Below are positions 1 through 5,419 of a DNA stretch of 5,419 nt, in pieces. Under the pieces are notes generated by a model. It was not told the DNA's origin. It ran no database searches and saw only the letters and a program-made list of their open reading frames with translations. Source of the stretch: Lachnospiraceae bacterium (lineage in GTDB: Bacteria; Bacillota_A; Clostridia; Lachnospirales; Lachnospiraceae); assembly GCA_017958245.1 (NCBI GenBank), contig JAGDDC010000017.1:1-5419 (forward strand), written 5' to 3'. The translations under genes were made by a program, and so were the position numbers. The first letter of the stretch is position 1. Every line of letters starts with the position of its first letter.

Positions 1-90
1 CTTTCCCTTTATCGCCTCGAAGATCAGAGCCTTCTTCTCCATAAACCCTCCGTTCTCAGACAAACTACACCCCTGACCGTCCGCCCCCAT
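1..90 (-). CDS. Partial DUF5721-like second copy, N-terminally short, runs off the left edge
   Basis: An open frame on the minus strand starts at ATG 90-88, 10 nt after the stop of the complete DUF5721 gene, and is still open at base 1 (30 codons visible). Its last residues, EKKALIFEAIKGK, match EKKNLILEAIKGK in the middle of the upstream DUF5721 protein. By my count the DNA is identical at 32 of 39 positions (39-1 against 376-338). The preceding residues (MGADGQGCSLSENG) do not clearly match the roughly 60 residues that come before this block in the full copy, so the N-terminal half is missing or strongly diverged. ATG 90 has no evident ribosome binding site. An internal ATG at 42-40 has GGAGG at 51-47, a short 4-nt spacer, and could be the true start. 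It may be a shortened paralog still in use or the remains of a tandem duplication. The sequence left of the window is needed to decide. Confidence 0.5.
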   Translation of the reverse strand, partial: MGADGQGCSLSENGGFMEKKALIFEAIKGK

Positions 91-100
91 TGCGTCCGGT

Positions 101-574
101 TTAAGATTCTGCTTCTATATGACGCGAGGCAAGGAAAGAAAAGAACTCCTCATCCCAGGCCTCGCCCGCCTCCTTCGCGCCGGCAAACGCCCCGCCTGCC
201 GTGCCCGTAGTCACGCTGAGCCTGCCCGCCCCAAAGCTTATGTTCACATAGCGGCTCACGTCCTTCTCCTCGTCGTGAGCTTCGCCCTCATCTTCACTCG
301 GGGCCCTGAGCACGATCTTCATCTTCACGGGCAGCCTCTTGCCCTTTATCGCCTCAAGGATCAGGTTCTTTTTCTCGCTCCATTTAAGATACCCGGGAAG
401 CCGCATTTCCTCGACCTCACCCGTATCATAAAACTTTCCGCATCTTCTCCCGTCGACCTTCAGACTGCAATCCGTCAGGATCTCCGCCTCGAACAGTCCG
501 TAGTCGTCAAAGACAGACCCGAAGAAGAGCAGGTTCATGAAATCCTTGACGTTGGTGACAACACCCAGTTTCAT
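101..574 (-). CDS. DUF5721 family protein (function unknown)
   Basis: A 157-residue soluble protein with no signal peptide or membrane segment. I recognise the pattern of the DUF5721 family seen in Lachnospiraceae: an N-terminal block with KDFMNLLFFGSVFDDY (residues about 10-25), a VDGRR turn near residue 40, the central WSEKKNLILEAIKGKRLP block (about 65-82), and a C-terminal part with a VTTGT segment and an AWDEEFFSFL end. No catalytic motif is visible and I assign no function. It is the last complete gene of the cluster: its ATG overlaps the TGA of the TraX-like gene in an ATGA, and AGGAG lies 9 nt upstream of the start, so both coupling and independent initiation are possible. Residues 93-104 (SEDEGEAHDEEK) form an acidic stretch that looks like a flexible loop. 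The family call is from memory, without a profile search. A partial relative follows directly downstream. Confidence 0.72.
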   Translation of the reverse strand: MKLGVVTNVKDFMNLLFFGSVFDDYGLFEAEILTDCSLKVDGRRCGKFYDTGEVEEMRLPGYLKWSEKKNLILEAIKGKRLPVKMKIVLRAPSEDEGEAHDEEKDVSRYVNISFGAGRLSVTTGTAGGAFAGAKEAGEAWDEEFFSFLASRHIEAES

Positions 575-1323
575 ACGATAAAACTCCTAACCAGCACTAC
601 GAGCAGGAGATGGGCCGGATAGTAAAAGTAGAACACCTTTCCTCCCCTGCTTCCCTTCGTCGCGTCATACAGAAAGATCGGTATGAGCGCTACAGCGGAA
701 GCGATCTCTCGATAGCTTCCGAAGGAGCAGAAGACCACGATCCACACCGCAAAGCTTATGGTGATCATGACCTTGTTGTTCCTGAAGAAATAAAAAACGA
801 GTATGAGCAGCACTCCAAGCCCCGAGTAATCGCAGTTTGCGACCTCTGCTAGAAGTCCTAGGCCCACTATTATCACGACACCCACCATGTTGTAGATGCC
901 CGGCCTGTCCATGAAGCTCCGCCTTGCCTTGTCGATGAGCGCCACCGCAGCGAGTCCGAGTATCATTGTGAACACGGTGTTCTGTCCCGCAAAGAGGAAG
1001 GACGTGTTGACGGGCGTGAACCCGTAAAAACCTGACTTAAGCCCAAACGGCAGCCCGAGGATCACCGAGATCTGCCCGGACCTCAAAAGGTCGAACAGCA
1101 CCTCTGAGACCACGGCAAGCGCGGCAAGCCTCAGGAAATAGTTCCTGAGGTTCCTCGTGTGCACATAGCCCTCGACTATAGCGAAGGCAAATATGGGAAA
1201 TGCGATCCTTCCGATGACACGCCCCACGTTGTAGAGCGGTCCTTCCGGGATCATGCAGCACGCCGTCAAATGATCGATCAACATAGTGACGGCTGCTATG
1301 ATTTTTAACTGGGTGATACTCAT
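571..1323 (-). CDS. TraX family integral membrane protein
   Basis: A 250-residue, very hydrophobic protein with several predicted membrane segments (roughly residues 7-22, 37-52, 64-80, 112-132, 145-162, 167-181, 185-200, 208-220 and 230-249). Features of the TraX family can be read: LIDHL at 15-19, IGRIAFPIFAFAIVEGY at 37-53 followed by HTRNLRNYFLRL, QNTVFTMILGL at 114-124, a DYSGLG segment at 165-170, and a C-terminal FYYPAHLLL. In F plasmids TraX is needed for N-acetylation of pilin. Chromosomal homologs in Firmicutes are common and of unknown role, with acyl transfer the usual guess. Nothing else here suggests conjugation, so the name should not be read as function. The start lies 4 nt after the ABC-F stop with only a weak purine-rich GAAGAAGA upstream, and the TGA overlaps the next ATG, so translation is probably coupled on both sides. 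The length is normal for the family. Confidence 0.83.
   Translation of the reverse strand: MSITQLKIIAAVTMLIDHLTACCMIPEGPLYNVGRVIGRIAFPIFAFAIVEGYVHTRNLRNYFLRLAALAVVSEVLFDLLRSGQISVILGLPFGLKSGFYGFTPVNTSFLFAGQNTVFTMILGLAAVALIDKARRSFMDRPGIYNMVGVVIIVGLGLLAEVANCDYSGLGVLLILVFYFFRNNKVMITISFAVWIVVFCSFGSYREIASAVALIPIFLYDATKGSRGGKVFYFYYPAHLLLVVLVRSFIV
584..588 (-). promoter_or_regulatory. Ribosome binding site of the DUF5721 gene, inside the TraX-like gene
   Basis: AGGAG on the minus strand, 9 nt before ATG 574-572, lies within the last codons of the upstream TraX-like gene. It fixes the DUF5721 start at the ATGA overlap and suggests termination-reinitiation coupling. Confidence 0.7.
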
Positions 1324-1327
1324 AAGG

Positions 1328-2962
1328 TCAGTCTTCTTCTTCGCTGTTGACGGTGAGTATCTGCCTCTTTCTCGCGGATACGTCGCTGTCTAAGTAATCG
1401 TCGTAGGTTGATATCTTGTCTATGAGCTTTCCGTCGGGAGTGATCTCCATGATACGGTTCGCTATCGTCTGGATGAACTGGTGGTCAAGAGCCGTAAAGA
1501 GCGCAACTCCGGGGAACTTGATCATGCCGTTGTTGAGCGCCGTGATCGACTCCATGTCGAGGTGGTTCGTGGGCTCGTCCATCACGAGCACATTTGCGCC
1601 GAGGATCATCATTTTCGAGAGCATGACTCTCACGCGCTCACCTCCGGAGAGGACGTTGACCTTCTTGACTCCGTCCTCGCCCGCAAAGAGCATGCGGCCA
1701 AGGAAGCCCCTCACGTACTGGGGGTCGTCCTCGGGTGAGAAGGGCATCAGAAACTCAACTATCGTCTCGCTCCCTTTAAAGAGCTCGGTGTTGTCCTTCG
1801 GGAAATACGCGCGGTTGGTGGTCACACCCCATTTGAATGTACCGCTGTCGGGCTCGATCTCCTCGTTCAGTATCTTGAAGAGGGTGGTCGCAGCCAGCGT
1901 GTTCGAGCCGACAAATGCGATCTTGTCCTGCCTTCCGACTATGAAGGAAACGTCGTCAAGCACCTTCTTGCCGTCGATCGTTTTCGAAAGGTTCGAGACC
2001 GTGAGGACCTCGTTTCCGATCTCGCGGTTCGGCCTGAAATCTATGTAGGGGTACTTTCTGCTCGAGGGCTTGATGGTGTCGAGCTCGATCTTTTCGAGAG
2101 CCCTCTTTCTCGAGGTCGCCTGCTTTGACTTCGAGGCGTTGGCGGAGAACCTCTGGATGAACTCCTGGAGCTCTTTGATCTTCTCTTCCTTCTTCTTGTT
2201 GGCTTCCTTCATCTGCCTGATCATGAGCTGGCTCGACTCGTACCAGAAGTCATAGTTTCCGGCGTAGAGCTGGATCTTCTGATAATCTATGTCGGCTATC
2301 TGCGTGCAGACCTTGTTTAAGAAGTATCTGTCGTGGGACACCACGATGACTGTGTTGTCAAAACCTATCAGGAACTCCTCCAGCCAGCTGATCGCGTCGA
2401 GATCGAGGTGGTTGGTGGGCTCGTCGAGGAGCAGGACGTCCGGGTTTCCGAAGAGAGCCTGCGCGAGCAGCACCTTGACCTTCAAGGGACCGGCAAGCTC
2501 GCTCATGAGCGCGTTGTGGTAGCTCGTCTCGACTCCGAGGCCGTTTAGGAGCGTGGCTGCATCGGATTCCGCCTCCCAGCCGTTCATGGTGGCAAACTCT
2601 CCCTCGAGCTCACTCGCCCTGATACCGTCCTCCTCGCTGAAGTCTTCCTTCGCGTAGATCGCGTCCTTTTCCTTCATTATCTCGTACAGACGCTTGTTGC
2701 CCATGATCACCGTGTCGAGCACGGGATAAGCATCATACTTAAAATGATCCTGCTGGAGGAACGAAAGCCTCTGTCCGGGCGTCATGGAGATGTCGCCCTT
2801 CGTGGGCTCGAGCTGCCCCGACAGGATCTTCAAAAAAGTAGACTTTCCGGCACCGTTCGCGCCGATAAGTCCATAACAGTTACCCTCTATGAATTTGATG
2901 TTCACATCTTCAAAGAGTGCCCTCTTTCCGATTCTTAAAGTTACGTTGTTAGCCTGGATCAT
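1328..2962 (-). CDS. ABC-F family ATP-binding protein, YkpA/YbiT type, with one degenerate ATP site
   Basis: A 544-residue soluble protein with two fused nucleotide-binding domains (NBDs) and no membrane segments. ABC-F proteins bind the ribosomal E site and modulate translation. The length is close to B. subtilis YkpA and E. coli YbiT. NBD1: Walker A GANGAGKST (34-42), an arm-like insertion (about 85-140), a degenerate signature LAGPL (156-160), Walker B VLLLDEPTNHLD (176-187) and switch SHD (209-211). A basic, probably helical linker follows (about 243-318, rich in Lys/Arg). NBD2: Walker A region GSNTLAATT (352-360) with Ala358 in place of lysine, PKDN (388-391) where a Q-loop glutamine is expected, an intact signature LSGGE (438-442), Walker B VMDEPTNHLD with Glu463, and ALD (491-493) in place of SHD. 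The composite site from NBD1 Walker motifs plus the NBD2 signature looks active, and the other looks inactive. The start is supported by AAGGA at 2973-2969, 6 nt before the ATG. It is the first gene of the cluster. I see no sign that it is an antibiotic-resistance type. Confidence 0.93.
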   Translation of the reverse strand: MIQANNVTLRIGKRALFEDVNIKFIEGNCYGLIGANGAGKSTFLKILSGQLEPTKGDISMTPGQRLSFLQQDHFKYDAYPVLDTVIMGNKRLYEIMKEKDAIYAKEDFSEEDGIRASELEGEFATMNGWEAESDAATLLNGLGVETSYHNALMSELAGPLKVKVLLAQALFGNPDVLLLDEPTNHLDLDAISWLEEFLIGFDNTVIVVSHDRYFLNKVCTQIADIDYQKIQLYAGNYDFWYESSQLMIRQMKEANKKKEEKIKELQEFIQRFSANASKSKQATSRKRALEKIELDTIKPSSRKYPYIDFRPNREIGNEVLTVSNLSKTIDGKKVLDDVSFIVGRQDKIAFVGSNTLAATTLFKILNEEIEPDSGTFKWGVTTNRAYFPKDNTELFKGSETIVEFLMPFSPEDDPQYVRGFLGRMLFAGEDGVKKVNVLSGGERVRVMLSKMMILGANVLVMDEPTNHLDMESITALNNGMIKFPGVALFTALDHQFIQTIANRIMEITPDGKLIDKISTYDDYLDSDVSARKRQILTVNSEEED

Positions 2963-3005
2963 GTTATTTCCTTTCTTCTCTGAAAAAACTCTTTTCTAGA
3001 ATAAT

Positions 3006-3033
3006 ATTGTACAGTATAAAAAAAAATTTGCAA
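3006..3033 (-). promoter_or_regulatory. Predicted sigma-A promoter of the ABC-F/TraX/DUF5721 cluster
   Basis: On the minus strand, TTGCAA (3033-3028, 4 of 6 to TTGACA) is followed after 16 nt by TACAAT (3011-3006, 5 of 6 to TATAAT). The spacer contains a run of nine T. Transcription would begin near 2999, leaving a leader of about 37 nt that has no room for a riboswitch or attenuator. The -35 starts just after the T tract of the upstream terminator. Inferred by consensus match only. Confidence 0.6.
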
Positions 3034-3034
3034 G

Positions 3035-3068
3035 AAAAAAACTGTTATCACCTTGCATGATAACAGTT
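3035..3068 (-). terminator. Intrinsic terminator of the ferredoxin gene
   Basis: A perfect 11-bp inverted repeat (arms 3068-3058 and 3050-3040, AACTGTTATCA on both ends) with a 7-nt loop is followed on the minus strand by further T residues to 3035. It begins 10 nt after the ferredoxin stop codon. The stem is AT-rich, but the geometry is classic. The T tract is on the minus-strand side only, so it serves the minus-strand gene. Confidence 0.88.
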
Positions 3069-3078
3069 CTTATCAGGT

Positions 3079-3324
3079 TCACATCTTCATGAGGATGGGC
3101 TCCGCACAAACAGATACCGTCGGTTCGTAATGCGCGCATACCTTCAGGCAGGCCCCGCACCCGTCACAGTCTCCCGAGACAAAGGGAACGGGATGTCCGC
3201 TCTCGCGGTTAAACAGCATGAAAATGCTGTTCCTTGTGCACGCGGATATACATCCGCAACAGCCGTCGCACTTTCCGGAGTCTACGACATGGTCGATATT
3301 CAACAAATCCTTTTCTCTGCCCAT
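3079..3324 (-). CDS. Small 2[4Fe-4S] ferredoxin / 4Fe-4S binding protein
   Basis: An 81-residue protein with two cysteine clusters of the form CxxCxxCxxxC: Cys19, 22, 25 and 29, then Cys53, 56, 59 and 63. Each run is expected to bind one [4Fe-4S] cluster together with the last cysteine of the other, giving an electron carrier in the cytoplasm. The spacing between the motifs (23 residues) matches bacterial-type ferredoxins with a short insertion. Oddities are an extra cysteine at 23 inside the first motif, another at 73 near the end, and Thr and Ala where proline usually follows the fourth cysteine. I chose ATG 3324-3322 because AGGGTGG (3336-3330) sits 5 nt upstream. A GTG start at 3333 would add three residues but has its Shine-Dalgarno-like bases touching the start. 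It has its own promoter and terminator, so it is monocistronic. The redox partner is not visible. It could also be an accessory iron-sulfur subunit rather than a free ferredoxin. Confidence 0.87.
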   Translation of the reverse strand: MGREKDLLNIDHVVDSGKCDGCCGCISACTRNSIFMLFNRESGHPVPFVSGDCDGCGACLKVCAHYEPTVSVCAEPILMKM

Positions 3325-3355
3325 AAAAACCACCCTGTTTTCCGTCGTTATGGAA

Positions 3356-3384
3356 ATTATAGTGCAGTGTCCGGCAAATGTCCA
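3356..3384 (-). promoter_or_regulatory. Strong predicted sigma-A promoter of the ferredoxin gene
   Basis: TGGACA (3384-3379, 5 of 6 to consensus) is followed after exactly 17 nt by a perfect TATAAT (3361-3356). Upstream, 3385-3440 is very rich in A/T runs and could act as an UP element. Transcription would begin near 3349, about 25 nt before the chosen ATG. A tandem repeat overlaps the -35 and spacer. Confidence 0.82.
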
Positions 3385-3389
3385 GCAAT
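3368..3389. repeat. Tandem 11-bp direct repeat over the ferredoxin promoter
   Basis: Two adjacent copies, TGTCCGGCAAA (3368-3378) and TGTCCAGCAAT (3379-3389), are identical at 9 of 11 positions. The period is about one helical turn. One copy supplies the -35 hexamer and the other fills most of the spacer, so a bound regulator would compete with RNA polymerase. Chance duplication is not excluded. Confidence 0.6.
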
Positions 3390-3406
3390 TTTTCAGTTTT
3401 TTTTAA

Positions 3407-3437
3407 CAAAATTTCAAAATCGTGTAGATAAATTTTG
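3407..3437. repeat. AT-rich inverted repeat in the glnN-ferredoxin intergenic region
   Basis: Perfect 8-bp arms CAAAATTT (3407-3414) and AAATTTTG (3430-3437) are separated by 15 nt, with a further CAAAAT inside. It has no T tract after it and low GC, so it is a poor terminator. It may be only a by-product of the local A/T composition. Confidence 0.4.
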
Positions 3438-3450
3438 AGGAGTTAAGACA

Positions 3451-3468
3451 TTTTCGTGTACACAAAAA
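3451..3468. repeat. Near-perfect 18-bp palindrome, possible operator
   Basis: The half-sites TTTTCGTGT (3451-3459) and ACACAAAAA (3460-3468) are complementary at 8 of 9 positions around a GTGTACAC core. It has no loop, which fits a dimeric repressor site better than a hairpin. It lies about 67 bp upstream of the ferredoxin -35 and 79 bp after the glnN stop. I recognise no known operator consensus. Confidence 0.4.
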
Positions 3469-3508
3469 CCAATATTTAGCGTGTTTTCAGTACGGGTATC
3501 GCATACGT

Positions 3509-3537
3509 GAACAAAAATTGTCTGAAAGTTTTTGTCC
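3509..3537 (-). repeat. Weak AT-rich stem-loop just after glnN
   Basis: The arms GGACAAAAA (3537-3529) and TTTTTGTTC (3517-3509) can pair over 9 bp including one G-U, with an 11-nt loop. It starts 10 nt after the glnN stop, where a terminator would be expected, but the stem is nearly all A-T and no U tract follows. It might stabilise the 3' end. I would not call it a terminator. Confidence 0.3.
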
Positions 3538-3546
3538 GTGTAGCGA

Positions 3547-5419
3547 TCACACTTCAAAGATCAGATCTCCGTAGGTCGGAACGGGCCAGAGATCCCTCTC
3601 GACAATGGTCTCGAGCTCGTCGACCGGAGCCCTGAGCTTCTCCATGTCAGGAACTATGACCTTCCTGAAGAAGATCGCCCTGTCCTTTATAAGGGACTGC
3701 GGCGGAACCTTCTCAAGATCGCTCTCAAGCGCCTCGAGCGCAGTCATTGTCCTTGAAAGGAGCTTCTGGCAGCGGTGCATCAGCACTGTCTGCACGCTCA
3801 CATCAGCGTTCTCCGCGACGTTTTTTATCGCGCCCGCGGATCTCGCGAGACGCTCCGAGTACTCTATGCCTGCGGGAATGTACATCCTCGATGCCATCTC
3901 CGCCATGGTCCTCGCCTCTATGTTGATCGTCTTGGCATACATCTCGTACCCGATGTCTGCCCTCGCCTGGAGTTCCGTCCTCGTGAGCACGCCGTGCTTC
4001 TCAAAGACTCTGACCGTCTTCTCGTCGAGGAGCGCACCTATCGAATCGACAAATGACTCGTAGTTGGGAAGTCCCCTGCGCTTCGCCTCCTCGACCCACT
4101 CAGCGGAATACCCGTCGCCGTCAAACACCACTCTCTGGTGTTCCCTGACGGTGCGGACTATGATCTGTTTCGCCGCCTTTTCGACGTCCTCTGCCCCTTC
4201 AAGTTCGTCCGCCATGTCGCTCAAAGCGTCCGCGACTATCGTGTTGAGCACGGAGTTCGGTCCGGCTATCGACAGGGACGAGGCCACCATTCTGAACTCG
4301 AACTTGTTGCCGGTGAAGGCAAAGGGTGAGGTCCTGTTCCGGTCGTTGGCGTCTCTCTTTATGTGAGGCAGCGTGTTGACGCCAATGTTCAGCCTGCCGC
4401 CCTTCTTCGAGCTGATCGCCTCCCCGCTCTCAAGGAGCTGTGAGAGTATGTCCTCAAGCTGCTCTCCGATGAACATCGAGATAATGGCGGGCGGCGCCTC
4501 CGATGCCCCGAGCCTGTGATCGTTGCCTGCGTTCGAAGACGACATCCTGAGCACTCCCGCGTGCTCGTCGACCGCCTTTATGAGAGCGGCGAGGAAGAGC
4601 AGGAACTGCGTGTTCTCGTGAGGGTTCTTGCCGGGCTTTAAGATGTTCTCGCCGCTGTCTGTTATGAGCGACCAGTTGTTGTGCTTGCCCGAGCCGTTCA
4701 CACCCGCGAAAGGCTTCTCGTGGAGAAGGCACGCGAGCGAATGATGCGCAGCGATGCGCTTCATGCTCTCCATGATCTGCTGGTTGTGATCCGTCGCTAT
4801 GTTTGCCGAGGTATATATCGACGCGAGCTCGTGCTGAGCGGGCGCAGCCTCGTTGTGCTGGGTCTTTGCGGGGATACCGAGCTTCCAGAGCTCCTCGTTG
4901 AGCTCCTTCATGAAGTTGACTACTCTCTCCTTGATGGCCCCGAAATAATGGTCATCCATCTCCTGACCCTTGGGCGGTCTGGCTCCGAAGAGCGTCCTGC
5001 CCGTGTATATCAGGTCGTCGCGCTTCAGGTACTTCTCCCTGTCGATCAGGAAGTACTCCTGCTCCGCTCCGACAGCCACAGTCACGTGGTTTACATCTGT
5101 CCTTCCAAGAGCCCTTAAGACTCTGACAGACTGCTTGCTTAAAGCCTCCATGGAGCGCAGGAGCGGTGTCTTCTTGTCGAGCGCCTCGCCGGTGTACGAG
5201 CAGAAGGCCGTGGGGATGCACAGTGTCACCTCTCCTCCGTCCGTCCTCAAGAAAGCGGGGGAAGTGCAATCCCATGCAGTGTAGCCTCTGGCCTCAAAAG
5301 TCGCCCTGAGTCCTCCCGAGGGGAAGGACGAAGCGTCGGGCTCGCCCTTTATCAGCTCTTTGCCCGAGAACTCCATGAGTATCCGCCCGCCGGTGGTCGT
5401 GGAGATAAAGGAATCGTGC
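3547..5419 (-). CDS. glnN: Glutamine synthetase type III (partial, N-terminus outside window)
   Basis: It makes glutamine from glutamate, ammonium and ATP in the cytoplasm. GSIII enzymes form dodecamers. The frame stays open to base 5419: before the internal ATG at 5376 it continues with [14 protein letters not shown], which belongs to the conserved GSIII core, so 5376 is not the start and roughly 80 N-terminal residues are missing. Numbered from that internal Met, the GSIII motifs are [19 protein letters not shown] (18-36), the catalytic-region EQEYFLID (105-112), [10 protein letters not shown] (174-183), [11 protein letters not shown] (226-236), NAGNDHRLG (282-290), [16 protein letters not shown] (347-362) and the typical C-terminus WPVPTYGD (597-604). 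The GSIII-specific C-terminal helical region is present. I see no frameshift, and all motifs look functional. The one mild departure is Ala177 where I recall valine. Its promoter lies outside the window, so nitrogen control cannot be judged. No convincing terminator follows, so some readthrough toward the ferredoxin gene is possible. Confidence 0.96.
   Translation of the reverse strand, partial: HDSFISTTTGGRILMEFSGKELIKGEPDASSFPSGGLRATFEARGYTAWDCTSPAFLRTDGGEVTLCIPTAFCSYTGEALDKKTPLLRSMEALSKQSVRVLRALGRTDVNHVTVAVGAEQEYFLIDREKYLKRDDLIYTGRTLFGARPPKGQEMDDHYFGAIKERVVNFMKELNEELWKLGIPAKTQHNEAAPAQHELASIYTSANIATDHNQQIMESMKRIAAHHSLACLLHEKPFAGVNGSGKHNNWSLITDSGENILKPGKNPHENTQFLLFLAALIKAVDEHAGVLRMSSSNAGNDHRLGASEAPPAIISMFIGEQLEDILSQLLESGEAISSKKGGRLNIGVNTLPHIKRDANDRNRTSPFAFTGNKFEFRMVASSLSIAGPNSVLNTIVADALSDMADELEGAEDVEKAAKQIIVRTVREHQRVVFDGDGYSAEWVEEAKRRGLPNYESFVDSIGALLDEKTVRVFEKHGVLTRTELQARADIGYEMYAKTINIEARTMAEMASRMYIPAGIEYSERLARSAGAIKNVAENADVSVQTVLMHRCQKLLSRTMTALEALESDLEKVPPQSLIKDRAIFFRKVIVPDMEKLRAPVDELETIVERDLWPVPTYGDLIFEV

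Noticed and set aside
119..622. A 167-codon open frame on the plus strand opposite the DUF5721 gene
   Set aside because: It lies antisense to a recognisable gene, has no ribosome binding site or family pattern, and is typical of an open shadow frame in GC-biased coding DNA. The same applies to the long plus-strand frames opposite the ABC-F and glnN genes.
571..1323. TraX as a sign of a conjugative element
   Set aside because: No relaxase, type IV secretion, integrase, attachment site or repeat boundary is visible. TraX-like proteins are widespread in clostridial chromosomes.
1328..2962. ABC-F as an antibiotic-resistance determinant
   Set aside because: Length, linker and conserved blocks fit the housekeeping YkpA/YbiT type. 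The leader is about 37 nt and lacks the attenuator or leader peptide usual for inducible resistance ABC-F genes.
3040..3068. TGTTA...TAACA inverted repeat as a GlnR nitrogen-control site
   Set aside because: GlnR boxes need about 7 nt between TGTNA and TNACA; here there are 13. The T tract on one side makes it a terminator.
3509..3537. Stem-loop after glnN as an intrinsic terminator
   Set aside because: The stem is almost entirely A-T with a G-U pair, has an 11-nt loop and no following U run.
5374..5376. ATG at 5376 as the glnN start
   Set aside because: The frame is open upstream to the window edge and encodes HDSFIS and further residues typical of the GSIII core, so the real start lies outside.

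Overview
The window reads as an ordinary chromosomal stretch of a Gram-positive anaerobe in class Clostridia, probably Lachnospiraceae-like. This rests on a type III glutamine synthetase, a 2[4Fe-4S] ferredoxin, a YkpA/YbiT-type ABC-F ATPase, a TraX-like membrane protein and a DUF5721 protein. The last three resemble Lachnospiraceae proteins I recall, but I could not search. Every gene lies on the minus strand, so transcription runs from the right end to the left.

In order of transcription: (1) 5419-3547, glutamine synthetase III (glnN), missing its N-terminus because the gene continues past the window edge. (2) 3546-3325, an AT-rich intergenic region with repeats, palindromes and a strong promoter (TGGACA-17-TATAAT) for the next gene. 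(3) 3324-3079, a small ferredoxin, followed by a clean intrinsic terminator. (4) Almost touching that terminator, a second promoter for a compact gene cluster: ABC-F ATPase (2962-1328), TraX family membrane protein (1323-571) and DUF5721 protein (574-101). These three are separated by 4 nt and then overlap by 4 nt, so they are probably one translationally coupled operon. (5) After the DUF5721 stop, the last 90 bases encode a second, partial DUF5721-like segment that lacks the usual N-terminal half. It runs off the left edge.

Functionally, glnN assimilates ammonium and the ferredoxin carries low-potential electrons. The ABC-F protein probably works on the ribosome. No pathway visibly joins the three proteins of the left operon. 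The most interesting sequence signal is in the ABC-F ATPase: its second nucleotide-binding domain has lost the Walker A lysine and the switch histidine, and its first domain has lost a proper LSGGQ signature. These are the two halves of the same composite ATP site, so that site looks dead while the other looks intact. The second signal is the tandem truncated DUF5721 copy. I found no mobile element, CRISPR array, tRNA, rRNA or recognisable defence system, and no clearly new biological system.
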